Assembly (NCBI RefSeq): GCF_963678635.1
Contig: NC_087071.1
Location: 23,016,013 to 23,080,012 of the forward strand
Source of the DNA: Symsagittifera roscoffensis
Taxonomy: Eukaryota > Xenacoelomorpha > Acoela > Convolutidae
DNA length: 64,000 nucleotides
Direction of reading: 5' to 3'
Below, in pieces: positions 1-11,444 of this stretch. The translations under genes and the position numbers were made by a program. Position 1 is the first letter of the stretch, and every line of letters starts with the position of its first letter. The notes under the pieces are model-generated. The model worked only from the letters and a program-made list of their open reading frames with translations. It was not told the origin of the DNA and did no database searches.

Positions 1-1379
1 TTTTATATGAAATCATAGAACTTTCATGCAATATTCTGTCTTATGGAATTGCATGAAAATTGAATGATTAACATTTTTCCATATATGAAACTTGTATGAG
101 TAGCATTTTTTATCAACCCGGGTTTTTCACACTTGATCTTTGATAATGTTTAAAATTTATAGTTTTTCATTATTTTCTCTTCCCGAGAAAAAATTTAATA
201 TTAATTAAGGGCAGTCGGTATAATCAAGGCTTTGCCCGAATATTCGAGCAGTTCTGTTTCCATCATCGGCAAGTTGCAAAAGCTCGTTCTCTAATGAATC
301 GAAAAGGAGCAACCATTTTATGAGAAGAAAAAATAAAATTAAAAAGACATACTTACATTTCAATAATGCCAAGACCAAGAAGGGCAACAAACTCATGTTT
401 TTGGAAAAACGTTACTCCAAAAATGAATTGATAACTACAGTTGAATAACATTTACTGTCAAATTGCAAACAGGAATTGTTCTAGAAAGATCAAAAACAAT
501 AGATGCTCAAACTTCAGGTAGCAAGCCTTGAAAGAGCTCGTTATTTACGGTCAAAACATCTCATCAAATGATCATATTTGAGTAGTGACCTGAACAGATT
601 AATTTTGCGCATATAAGGAAAATTGAAAAGATTTCAACTTTAGTTTTAAAAGTTTTGCTTTAGCTTGAGAAAAAGTGACTCTGAATATCCCGGCTGCTAA
701 AAACTTTGCAGAAGGAAAAACGACAGAAAGGAACAGCCAAAATTTTAACTGGTCTGGTTTAAGTGTTTTAAATGTGAGTCTGCAAGTTGTATAGATCGAG
801 AAAAATGTTACCATAACGCTACGCTTGCTTCTAGATTGAACTTGAAAACAAGAGACTCCGCACTTCAAATTTGCAATAAATGTTCTGTTATGTAAAGTTG
901 TTTATTTGATAAGATCTGCATCTCAAACCAAAGAGAGATAATACAACGATGATCTGCAGTTCAAAATACGAAGGATTCTGGAGACGAAAAATCAATCAAG
1001 AAACGCTAATTTGACTATTTGTTGCAAGCTACTTTGCTGCTGGATCTGAAGTTCGTACTCGCAAAATGATAATAATTGTCTCCTGAGTCGTTTCAATATT
1101 CTTGAGTAGTCTTTAAAATGATTAGCTTCAAAATAACACTAAAGATCCGATCGATTTCGGATTAAGTACTTACTAAATTAGTGGAAAATAAAAGCATGGT
1201 CGATAAAACAAAAATCGCCAAAAATTAGCCTTAAACGCTAAATACTTGACAAAATCTTGACTCAGCCTCGTGGACCAAAACGAGAGAGTAAAGTTTTTAC
1301 TTTCGGGTTCAAAAAAATTCTTGTTGAAAGGTTCCGTAGGATTTCTACAGGATTCTTATCCTGACTTACAATTCACCTC
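1..1379. other. AT-rich intergenic DNA, no gene seen
   Basis: No open frame here has convincing composition or splice context. Positions 60-130 hold a degenerate phrase (tgtatgagtagcatttttt) that recurs near 39630-39730, with looser relatives near 42490-42600 and 43080-43260, so it is probably a dispersed repeat. The short minus-strand frame near 205-396 contains a block (TGCTCGAATATTCGGGCAAAG) resembling a block near 56975-57005. It is therefore more likely repeat-derived than a gene. Confidence 0.5.
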
Positions 1380-2490
1380 CATCGAGGTGCTCGATTTGTC
1401 TCAACTTTCTCGACCAAAAACTGGCATGTCTCGACTTTCTCGATCAAATTTTGGTTTGTTTCGATGTTCTCCAACAACAAATAACTGTTCGACTTTGTTC
1501 GACCCAGTTCAGGTATGTTTCGACTTTATCGACAAAAACTCCATATAATTCGACTTTCTTGACTTTTTCGACCGGCCTTTTTAAAACTTTGTTTGTTCGA
1601 CCACGCATAGATTTGATTCAACTTTCTCGACCAAAATTCGATATGTTTCGACTTTCTCTACTTTCTTGAAGGGCATTTTTAAGAATTTTGATTTTCGATC
1701 CAAATAGATGTGTTTCGACTTTCTCGACCTTCTCGACCGAGAATTTTGTTATATTTGTAAATATGTTTGTTCGGTCCCGCATAGATAATTTTCCACTTTC
1801 TCGACCAAAAATCGTTCGACTTTTTCCACCGACGACTTTCGAAAACTTGTTTGTTCGACCCCGCATAGTTACGTTTCGACTTTTTGACCAAAAATGGGTA
1901 TGCTTCGACTGTCTGAATTTTCTCGACGAACAGTAAAGTTTCCAAAATTTATTTGATCCATTTCAAATTCGTTTTATGCGGCGTGGCCGAATACTTGATG
2001 TGTACCCTAGTCAATCAAGTGAGGTTATCAGGATCATGCAAGATGGAGGTTTGCAATCTTGCAATCATCAACATTTACAACACAAGAAAAAAGTTTTTGT
2101 ATTTGCTTCGACTGTGTTCGACTTTTGTTTCGACTGTTTTTTACCTTTATTTTGACCATGCTCAACCTATGTTTCTACTTTGCTCCACCTTTGTTTCGAC
2201 TGTGCTTGACTTATTTTTCGGCTGTTCTCGACCTATGTTTCGACTGTGCTCGACATGTGTTCCGCCTTTCTCCGCCGAAATCGGGTATGTTTTGATTGTG
2301 CTCGACACATGTTCCGATCATGGTCGACCTATGTTTCGAAACTCCCGACCAAAAATGGGTATCTTTCGACTTTGTAGCCTTATGTTTCGACTTTCTCGGC
2401 CAAAATTGGGCATACTTAGACTTTGTGCTCGACTTAAAATTGCTTCTCGACCGTGGAATTTCAGTCGCAAAGCTGCACTTGCTCGACTTT
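1380..2490 (+). repeat. TTCGAC-rich degenerate minisatellite
   Basis: Dozens of copies of a phrase built on TTCGACTTTCTCGACC (variants TTCGACTGTGCTCGACC and TCGACCAAAA) follow one another at roughly 30-45 base spacing. The first part (to about 1940) favours 'actttctcgacc' and the second (2105-2480) favours 'actgtgctcgacc', so two subfamilies abut. All open frames here on either strand are period artefacts and are not called as genes. Confidence 0.85.
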
Positions 2491-3180
2491 CAAAATGGAA
2501 AATAAACCCGGGGAAAGCTGAAATGTTTTCTCCGGGAATTATATCGATTGAAGAATAAATTATTTGCGCTTCTTTTGATATAGTTCTCTTTGACCTACAA
2601 AAAATTTGCCTTTGTTCTAACCAGGTACAATTTTCTGTTAATGCTGAGGTGTTCGTTGTTTTTACTTAGTTGTCTAACACAGATATAACCTCTCAATTTA
2701 TATTGTTTTCTTTGTTAAATTAAAAATCAATTGTTATGAACCCAATTGATTTGCCATACATAGTGACTAATAACCACAAAACTTTTCGAAATCCCTGATG
2801 GTCATCTCCGATTCAGCAGTATCTCAAGATGATGAAATTTGCAAATCTGAATCGTTGATAATTCATTGAATATTACAGCAATGGATCGATCAGAGGGCTT
2901 TCAGGAGTGCCAAAATACAATGGCTTCGTTTTGCATTTGCTTCACAATATTGTGGCTAAAACCATTAATAAAAATTTTGGTTAGTTGCCACCGCAATTAT
3001 TTGCCTAGAAGGTATTCTGACACTAAATGAATTTGATGCAAATAACAATTATATAACGGCTATTTTGTAGGATTCTTGCCTATAATTCAGAGTATTTTGC
3101 TTATGATTTTATACGCCTATGTCAAACGAGTTTTGAAAATACATATTTGTTTGAAATATTTTTCAAACACTTCAGTAAAT
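2491..3180. other. Intergenic DNA, nothing recognised
   Basis: AT-rich sequence without a supported gene, RNA or repeat array on either strand. Confidence 0.5.
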
Positions 3181-3817
3181 CATTACGAGGCCAAACTGTG
3201 CTTTTTTGAATTTTAAACGGATTCCGTAACAAGCCAAATTATGGTTTTTCGCAGAATCTAACACATTGCTACTTTTCTTTGATATTCTTCTTGTTTTGCA
3301 TTCTACGGAAACTAGCTAAAACACTGTATTGCTCAAAAGTGCTCCAAAAACAGGCAATTTTGAGGAATCCGCAACTAATTTTGCGGAATCCGGGACTGTC
3401 TGTGAAATTCAAGAAGAACATAATTTATATGTTTACTAAACATAAGCTGTCGAAGAATCCGCACAATGAAGCGAAATCCGCAATAAGTAAGCGGAATCCG
3501 CAAATTATAACCAGATATCGCACATTGTAAGTGGAATTCGCCTAAGTTTGCAGAATCCAAATAAATTTGCGGAATCCGCTTACATTTGTGGAATCCGGGA
3601 CAAATATCTATATTTACTCGTTGCGGAATACGAAAAAAAAACTAATGTGCCGACAAAATTTACGTTACTTTTATTTGTACGCGGAACCAACGTAAATTTT
3701 GTCAGTGGAAGTCACTTAAATTTCGGAACATCTTCAACAACTTGTCACTGGAATCCAAGACATATAGACACAAAACTAATTGTGCGCCTATCCAGTGCAC
3801 AGTTTGTCCTCGTATTG
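3181..3817. mobile_element. MITE-like element with long terminal inverted repeats (copy A)
   Basis: The left end reads CATTACGAGGCCAAACTGTGC. The right end is its imperfect reverse complement (GTGCACAGTTTGTCCTCGTATTG). The interior has many copies of the near-palindrome GCGGAATCCGC joined by 'ttacaatttg' spacers, and a 3310-3370 block that reappears inverted inside the copy at 44305-44917. No transposase frame is present, so it is non-autonomous. The arms also share a block (gacttgtc.ctggaatcc) with the partial copies at 9250, 40928 and 43250. No clear target-site duplication could be fixed by eye. Confidence 0.7.
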
Positions 3818-4815
3818 ATTTTGTTCAAACACTTTTCAAACGCTCCTGGACTTTTAATGCTTTTCGGCTCGCTTGTACTTCGGCATTTTGATACTGAACC
3901 ATCATTCATTTTTCTTCCATCATTTCATCTGGTTTAACTATACTGGAATTTTGTTTTTTTTTTAATCAGTTTTTCAATGCAACGTCAGAGACGATGTTTA
4001 ATCAAAACGACACTAGAATTATCAGAAAAAATGAAGTGGATTCATTTGTGATTCTATTTCATGGTAGCAAATTCAAAAGACAATGATCTGAAAATTCGCT
4101 GTCCAGTCTCAAACTAAGCCAATAGCCTAATTTTAGCGTTGAACGAACACTTGTTTTCTGCGATGAAAATTGTTTCAAATTGCAAGACTGTAGAAAGGAA
4201 GTAGAATAATCTCGAAAACAGTAGAAATTGTTGACTCAACACTTGTAACCTGTTATCATTTAAAAAAAGCTGGTTGATCCTTGAAACCTTTTTTTATAAA
4301 ACATCGCAAAAAAATCTTTGATTTAAAAGCTGAGTTTTTGATGACTAAAGGGTATTGAAACTTCAGAAACAAAAATACTTTTTTGCCTATTACTAAAAAG
4401 TTCGTCTAATACAAATTTTTTTAATGCTTGCAATTAAAAATGATTGATTTTTCTTTGTAAAGCAGAATAATGGGTTTCTGCACATAACATGATTTTGCCT
4501 ACTCCCGCAAAAAGTATGCATCAAACACGAATTAAAAAAGTTAATGCCAAAACAATTTTTGTTTGAAAAAGAGCAACCGACAAAAAATAATGCCAAACAT
4601 CTGCTTAAATGGTGACTAATGTTCGGTGTCTTTTAAGACACACGTCCTATTTCTACCTTCGCATTTGTTTCTTCTATACAGTTAGCATAAAGAACGCGAC
4701 GATGCTCGAATATAAAAAATTTATTGCAATGATTTCAGTTTTGGCGGCTTTGTCGGTAAGTGTGTTCCTATTACTCTGTAAACCCGAAACACCCAAAATA
4801 AGATTATTTGAGTTG
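3818..4815. other. Intergenic DNA, nothing recognised
   Basis: AT-rich sequence. The short frames at 4393-4596 and 4609-4893 have low-complexity composition and no splice or domain support. Confidence 0.45.
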
Positions 4816-5710
4816 TGTAAAACTCAAAAAAATTATGCTTCTTTAGTTTCATTGGAAAAAAAAATTGTTAAAAAAAAAGAAAAAAAAAGTTAAGTATGAT
4901 TTGTTTACTGCTGAGTAATAGTCAAACTTTCAGCTATTTTTTTTTAAAACTGACAAAAAAACTAAATCATAGAACAAATATTTTGTCATTTAAGTAATTT
5001 TTTGTCACAAGTTGATTCACTAGCAAAGAATTTTCTCTAAAAAATTTGGCTACGCCAGTTGAAATTTTGAGACAGAACTCATTAAGCAGATCGCAAAAAT
5101 TTGAAGTTTTAGTTTCAAAATAATTGTGTTGAATTCTAAAGTTTTAATAGCTGAATATTGGATTTACAGGTTTCATGGTATTTTCATTGCAACAAAATTG
5201 ATAATAAAGCTTTTCATAGATTATACCTAATGCAATTCATATTTAAGTCAAGCATACGTGTCAGTAAAAGCTAAATATTTTATCTAATTGTGAAATGGCA
5301 ACCTCAAAAACTTGTCTAAATAATTTGTGGTTTTTTTTCAATGGAATGGATGGACGCTTATCATACGTATTCTAATTCAAATTTGTCACTCCGAATCTAC
5401 AAATTCGCCAGTACAGAGTTCAAATTCAACAAACTGTTTAAAAAAAGGAACTCAAACTCAAAACAAGAAAGACAGATACAAGAAAAGTAAATTTGAAATA
5501 TAAAACTCTAGCAGAGTGTTAACACAATTCAATAAATTTTGTTTTAACCCAAGGAACTTTATATACTTGTCATCTAAAAAAAAATGAAGAGACGTGAGAA
5601 CGTTGTTCTGTCATGATGAACTTTTGGCTATTTTCTTCGATCTGTTGCTTTAATGTTCGGAAATTGAAATGTTCTCTCTGGAGAAGAAGAAGCGCTGATC
5701 CGCTTTTCAG

Positions 5711-5893
5711 AAAAGTGAAAACAAATCGATTATAATGAACTTTCGTGGTCTATAATGTTGTAAATATAATTGGTTCCCATGTTACGTCCGTCCAGACAAC
5801 AAAATTGGACTAAAAATGGATTCAAATCCATTTTTTCTCGCCAAAACAAATAGCATTATAATTCATTTTGAATCCATTATAATGGATTAAATA
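5711..5893. mobile_element. Palindromic ATTATAATCGATTATAAT family element (two related copies per unit)
   Basis: The left arm 'aaaagtgaaaacaaatcgat' and internal 'atccattataatggatt' arms mark a foldback repeat. A related element lies at 6733-6924. Both recur in unit 2 at about 7931-8110 and 8951-9142. An inverted relative of this copy is at 38020-38200 and of the 6733 copy at 37376-37570. No open frame is present, so it is a non-autonomous foldback or MITE family. Confidence 0.6.
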
Positions 5894-6114
5894 ATAAAAA
5901 GGAAATCACATTAAAAGGATTTTTTTTTCAACTTTATTTTTGTTTCGCGCGTCGTGCAAAATTTTGCAGGAGTTTCAGCATTTATCAAGTGAGTGATGCG
6001 GAAACTTTGCAGAGCGAGTGTACGGCCTGGCCTAATCCATTTGAAAACCTTAACTCAAATTGCAAAATTTACGGCCTGGCCTAATCCATTTCAAAACCTT
6101 AACTCAAATTGCAA

Positions 6115-6540
6115 CACCCCCCCCCACAACGTTTGCCACTTTGCTCCCCTTCAATCCGCTAACGTTTGCCCCTTTTTTCCCTTTCCCCCAATGAACCCTC
6201 ACCTGAACACCCCCCAACCACCCCCCAACCACCAGCTGAACAACCCCCCCCCCCCCCCCCCCCCACCTGAACACCCCCGCCTGAACAAATTCCCCCATCT
6301 GAACCCACATACCCCCGCCCCCACCTGATCCCACATACCCCCCTCACCTGAACCCACTCCCCATCTAAACCCACCCCCATCTGAACCCACCCCCACCTGA
6401 ACCCGCCCCCACCTGAACCCGCCCCCCATTTGAAAATCCCCGCTTGAACCACCCCCCCCCCCCCCCCACCTGTACCCACATACCCCCCCACATGAACAAC
6501 CCCCACCTGAACCCAACCCCACCTGAACACGTAACTCTGG
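6115..6540. repeat. C-rich minisatellite (CCCCACCTGAACCC units), copy 1
   Basis: The plus strand is almost free of G and consists of units like CCCCCACCTGAACCCG, 13-17 bases long, interrupted by C runs up to about 20. The minus strand therefore has many G4-5 tracts. Glycine/tryptophan-rich minus-strand frames and proline-rich plus-strand frames here follow from the composition and are not genes. Confidence 0.9.
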
Positions 6541-7035
6541 GGGGGGGAGGGGATTTGTTGTAATTGGGCAAACGCTAGGGGGGTAATGTTGAGTGATGTA
6601 AAAAAGTAACAAAAAAATCAAAGTTAGGTAGAAAAAAAATCCAATTGAACACTAAGTAACCAACGTAACCAACTTTATTTTAAAACGTAGAAAAGACTTT
6701 TATGCGTTGAAATTCGCATCTCAGTAAGCTGGAAAAAAATCGATTATAATTTAGTTTCATTGTCAGTGTCCACAAAAGTGAAAACAAATCGGTTATAATG
6801 GATGAAAAAAGCATTTAAATGCCTCAAAAAACAGTTATATTATAATCCATGTTTAATTGATTATAATCAATTTTTTTTGTCATTTGTGTGGTCACTGACA
6901 AGATAACTCAATTAAAATCGATTTTTTTTTTCATGGAACTCCAATGCGGGTAAACGAAGAGCATATATAATGACTTGGGTTCGAACCAAAAGTATTGTTT
7001 TGTTATTACGCTCTTTCATTTGTTCTTTCATTTTC

Positions 7036-9253
7036 TGTAAAACTCAAAAAAATTATGCTTCTTTAGTTTCATTGGAAAAAAAAAATTGTTAAAAAAAAAG
7101 AAAAAAAAAGTTAAGTATGATTTGTTTACTGCTGAGTAATAGTCAAACTTTCAGCTATTTTTTTTTAAAACTGACAAAAAAAACTAAATCATAGAACAAA
7201 ATATTTTGTCATTTAAGTAATTTTTTGTCACAAGTTGATTCACTAGCAAAGAATTTTCTCTAAAAAATTTGGCTACGCCAGTTGAAATTTTGAGACAGAA
7301 CTCATTAAGCAGATCGCAAAAATTTGAAGTTTTAGTTTCAAAATAATTGTGTTGAATTCTAAAGTTTTAATAGCTGAATATTGGATTTACAGGTTTCATG
7401 GTATTTTCATTGCAACAAAATTGATAATAAAGCTTTTCATAGATTATACCTAATGCAATTCATATTTAAGTCAAGCATACGTGTCAGTAAAAGCTAAATA
7501 TTTTATCTAATTGTGAAATGGCAACCTCAAAAACTTGTCTAAATAATTTGTGGTTTTTTTTCAATGGAATGGATGGACGCTTATCATACGTATTCTAATT
7601 CAAATTTGTCACTCCGAATCTACAAATTCGCCAGTACAGAGTTCAAATTCAACAAACTGTTTAAAAAAAGGAACTCAAACTCAAAACAAGAAAGACAGAT
7701 ACAAGAAAAGTAAATTTGAAATATAAAACTCTAGCAGAGTGTTAACACAATTCAATAAATTTTGTTTTAACCCAAGGAACTTTATATACTTGTCATCTAA
7801 AAAAAAATGAAGAGACGTGAGAACGTTGTTCTGTCATGATGAACTTTTGGCTATTTTCTTCGATCTGTTGCTTTAATGTTCGGAAATTGAAATGTTCTCT
7901 CTGGAGAAGAAGAAGCGCTGATCCGCTTTTCAGAAAAGTGAAAACAAATCGATTATAATGAACTTTCGTGGTCTATAATGTTGTAAATATAATTGGTTCC
8001 CATGTTACGTCCGTCCAGACAACAAAATTGGACTAAAAATGGATTCAAATCCATTTTTTCTCGCCAAAACAAATAGCATTATAATTCATTTTGAATCCAT
8101 TATAATGGATTAAATAATAAAAAGGAAATCACATTAAAAGGATTTTTTTTTCAACTTTATTTTTGTTTCGCGCGTCGTGCAAAATTTTGCAGGAGTTTCA
8201 GCATTTATCAAGTGAGTGATGCGGAAACTTTGCAGAGCGAGTGTACGGCCTGGCCTAATCCATTTGAAAACCTTAACTCAAATTGCAAAATTTACGGCCT
8301 GGCCTAATCCATTTCAAAACCTTAACTCAAATTGCAACACCCCCCCCCCCACAACGTTTGCCACTTTGCTCCCCTTCAATCCGCTAACGTTTGCCCCTTT
8401 TTTCCCTTTCCCCCAATGAACCCTCACCTGAACACCCCCCAACCACCCCCCAACCACCAGCTGAACAACCCCCCCCCCCCCCCCCACCTGAACACCCCCG
8501 CCTGAACAAATTCCCCCATCTGAACCCACATACCCCCGCCCCCACCTGATCCCACATACCCCCCTCACCTGAACCCACTCCCCATCTAAACCCACCCCCA
8601 TCTGAACCCACCCCCACCTGAACCCGCCCCCACCTGAACCCGCCCCCCATTTGAAAATCCCCGCTTGAACCACCCCCCCCCCCCACCTGTACCCACATAC
8701 CCCCCCACATGAACAACCCCCACCTGAACCCAACCCCACCTGAACACGTAACTCTGGGGGGGGGGAGGGGATTTGTTGTAATTGGGCAAACGCTAGGGGG
8801 GTAATGTTGAGTGATGTAAAAAAGTAACAAAAAAATCAAAGTTAGGTAGAAAAAAAATCCAATTGAACACTAAGTAACCAACGTAACCAACTTTATTTTA
8901 AAACGTAGAAAAGACTTTTATGCGTTGAAATTCGCATCTCAGTAAGCTGGAAAAAAATCGATTATAATTTAGTTTCATTGTCAGTGTCCACAAAAGTGAA
9001 AACAAATCGGTTATAATGGATGAAAAAAGCATTTAAATGCCTCAAAAAACAGTTATATTATAATCCATGTTTAATTGATTATAATCAATTTTTTTTGTCA
9101 TTTGTGTGGTCACTGACAAGATAACTCAATTAAAATCGATTTTTTTTTCATGGAACTCCAATGCGGGTAAACGAAGAGCATATATAATGACTTGGGTTCG
9201 AACCAAAAGTATTGTTTTGTTATTACGCTCTTTCATTTGTTCTTTCATTTTCT
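7036..9253. repeat. 2.2-kb tandem duplication, unit 2
   Basis: This is the second copy of 4816-7035. It joins directly: unit 1 ends in 'tttcattttct' at 7035 and unit 2 starts with 'tgtaaaactc'. Unit 2 ends at the same 'tttcattttct' at 9253 and then runs into unique sequence. Such identity with homopolymer-only differences fits a very recent duplication, or two haplotypes placed in tandem by the assembler. Confidence 0.9.
8336..8757. repeat. C-rich minisatellite, copy 2
   Basis: Copy of 6115-6540 in the second duplication unit, with shorter or longer C runs but the same unit order. Confidence 0.9.
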
Positions 9254-9331
9254 TTGATCGTTCCGACAAATCCAGAAACACACAGACACAAAAATGTGCG
9301 CCTATCCAGTGCACAGTTTGGCCTGGTAGTG
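9250..9331. mobile_element. Partial MITE-like right end
   Basis: The block 'gtgcgcctatccagtgcaca' followed by gtttggcctggtagtg matches the right arm of the family seen at 3181-3817 and the inverted left arm at 44305. The upstream gatcgttccgacaaa block is shared with 41020-41040. The left end is missing; the tandem-duplication breakpoint falls inside this arm. Confidence 0.55.
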
Positions 9332-11034
9332 CTCTCTTTTGTTGAATTTGAAAATTCGGAATGACCCATCTGAGCTAATAAAGGTATATAAATCGAAATT
9401 CTATTCTAATGAATAAGGACGCGTGTTATATATATTTTTGTGACTGCCATTTTATGATTAGTAATGCACGGCTTGACTTTCTTTCTTTCCTGGAATTAGA
9501 AATTCCGAGAAAGTTTAGGAGAAGGGGTGGATTTAGGATTTTCTCAAAAGGGGACACACTTTCAAAAAAAAAAGCAAATTTTGTCGATTTTTTTGTTTGT
9601 TTTCAGGTTGACCAAATTTTTTCCCGAGCTCTCCTAAAAGACCCTGCTTTGGCATTAACTTTTGCGCCGGAGTCAAGTTTTTGGAAAAAACAGGCCAAAA
9701 AAGGCGTTTTCAGGCACTTTTTAGCTCAGACTTCACCCAAAAATTGCGTTTTATTGGCGCGCGCTCCCCCTCAGGATAGTAAAGTTTGGCACCAAAGCGC
9801 CTTAGAAAAAACGTTTGGATCAGCCAGCTGAAAGAGGAAGTCTTAAAACAGTCTTAAAACAGAGGATTCTTTGAGTAGTCATGAGATCGAGTCCGCTACT
9901 TCCTAGCAGAAATGAAGTTTATTCGAAATTGTTTTTCTTTCTTTTTTTTTTCGCTTGGAAACATAATTCGGCTCTTTTCCAGTTCCCCTCTTTCAAAATA
10001 CCGAGTTATATAATTGTTTTACGTGTTATTTAAATGCGTGATGTTACGCTGTACAGTATGAAGAACAAATTTGTTCACAATTGTCGATTTGTTCACCACG
10101 CCAAATTTCATTGCAATATAACAATGTTATATAAGCTTTTCAAAATTGATTTTGAAAGGGGGAAACTGGAAAAGAGCCCATAATTCAAAATGTAACTCAA
10201 AACTAATCTTCTTGACAAAGAGTCTAGCAATAGAACAAAAAAAACACAGACCTGAAGGAGAAAAGTTTTTTTTTCTTGTCTCCAGATCATAAAGTGTAAC
10301 TGCGATGAAGAAAAAGATGAATGTATCTCTCGAGGAAACCCAGAGGCATTTTGCAACTGTGTAGAGGAGAAAGGAGCGGAAACTGATTGTCTGAGGTGAG
10401 CATTGCTGCCGGTACCTCGACAACTCACAACGAAAGACAACTCGCAAAAAAAAATTAAAAAATCGCAATAAAAAAATCGCTAAATCGACACCTCAGAAAC
10501 TTTGGAAATGAAATTTGAAGCTTGAAGCCGGTAAGTTTGAGGCGATAACCGGCTGGCTCTACATTTTTTTGTCTTTTATTGCGAGTCTTTTTGTTGCCAG
10601 TTGCAGCAATACGATTGCTGTCCACAAATGAATCAAAATTAAATTAAGTAATCATTCAGAAACAACAGAATTTGATCAGCTCATTGCCATAGTAAGTACG
10701 CATCAAACCTCTAAGAGGTTTTATTAAAGCAATAATTAATTTTTTTTTCATGATGTTGATTGCTTATATTTTTCGACTGTTTTGTTCCGTTGCAAGAAAC
10801 GGCCATAAGCTATTAGCCAAAAATTACCGCTGATTACCTTACAAAACAGGTTCCTTTAAAGGAAAATGTCGACAGATACTGGCTAGGCTCATGTCCAGAC
10901 TTTAAAAGTTGCATGAAATCCATTCCCTGATTAATATTCATTGGCAGAAAGACGCTGCTAGTCGCTAAGAATTTTATAATAACTTGAAAAACAGACTTGC
11001 TGATCTGAAAGGGAATCTGGCAGTATCTGGACAG
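9332..11034. other. Flank of the LTR insertion, no gene recognised
   Basis: Mixed-composition DNA. The plus frame at 9409-9831 and overlapping minus frames at 10108-10468 lack recognisable motifs, splice-site context or conserved-looking composition. The segment ends in 'tctggacag', the sequence that abuts the solo LTR. Confidence 0.45.
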
Positions 11035-11444
11035 TGAGTTAGGACCGAGGTGGTTAACTCATAGAGTAATTTCGGATAGGGTACACCGTCTGCTCGTCAC
11101 GCTATCTTATTTTCGGCCGGATAGATTCGTGCAACTTCTTAGTCTAATACCGATCCTAATCTTACTCTTATACTATCTAGTCTCAGGTTGTTTAACTAGT
11201 CTCTGCTAGGCTCAATAGATCTAGGGTATACTGGTTTATTGCGGCTGCTGAAGTTCTCTTGGAGAGGCAACTAATTTCTAAGTTAAATTCAAATCTCTCT
11301 GGTGCTGAAATTACAAGTAATTTCAGCACTTACAAATAAGTGGGTTGTTAGTTAGATGGATCATGATTGGTTAATATTAAATACTTTACAGTGGTAAAAT
11401 ATCTAATTTATCCAATCATAAAATGTAGTTTAGATCAGGTTCCA
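11035..11444 (-). mobile_element. LTR copy A (apparent solo LTR)
   Basis: 410 bases starting TGAGTTAGGACC and ending AGGTTCCA, with TG/CA termini. I read it as identical or nearly so to the LTR at 28983-29392. No element-internal sequence adjoins it on either side. It is flanked by 'acag' on the left and (a)cag on the right, and the right flank 'caggtaccaaaaaaaactc' is the same as that of LTR C. This is what a solo LTR at the same insertion site looks like. A perfect 13-bp inverted repeat with a 2-base loop lies at 11302-11329. Confidence 0.88.

Larger units (their letters stand above)
4816..7035. repeat. 2.2-kb tandem duplication, unit 1
   Basis: Every landmark here recurs in the same order about 2220 bases later: the poly-A-rich start 'tgtaaaactcaaaaaaa', the C-rich minisatellite, the palindromic ATTATAAT elements and the closing phrase 'ctttcatttgttctttca'. 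The two units differ almost only in the length of homopolymers (A, T and C runs). No host gene is evident inside. Confidence 0.9.

Noticed and set aside
6104-6621. Glycine/tryptophan-rich minus-strand ORFs and proline-rich plus-strand ORFs (also 8314-8839)
   Set aside because: They are six-frame readings of the C-rich minisatellite; several frames are open at once because the strand lacks the bases needed for stops.
9409-9831. Plus-strand 140-codon ORF
   Set aside because: No recognisable motif, low-complexity start and no splice or promoter context; not distinguishable from a chance frame.
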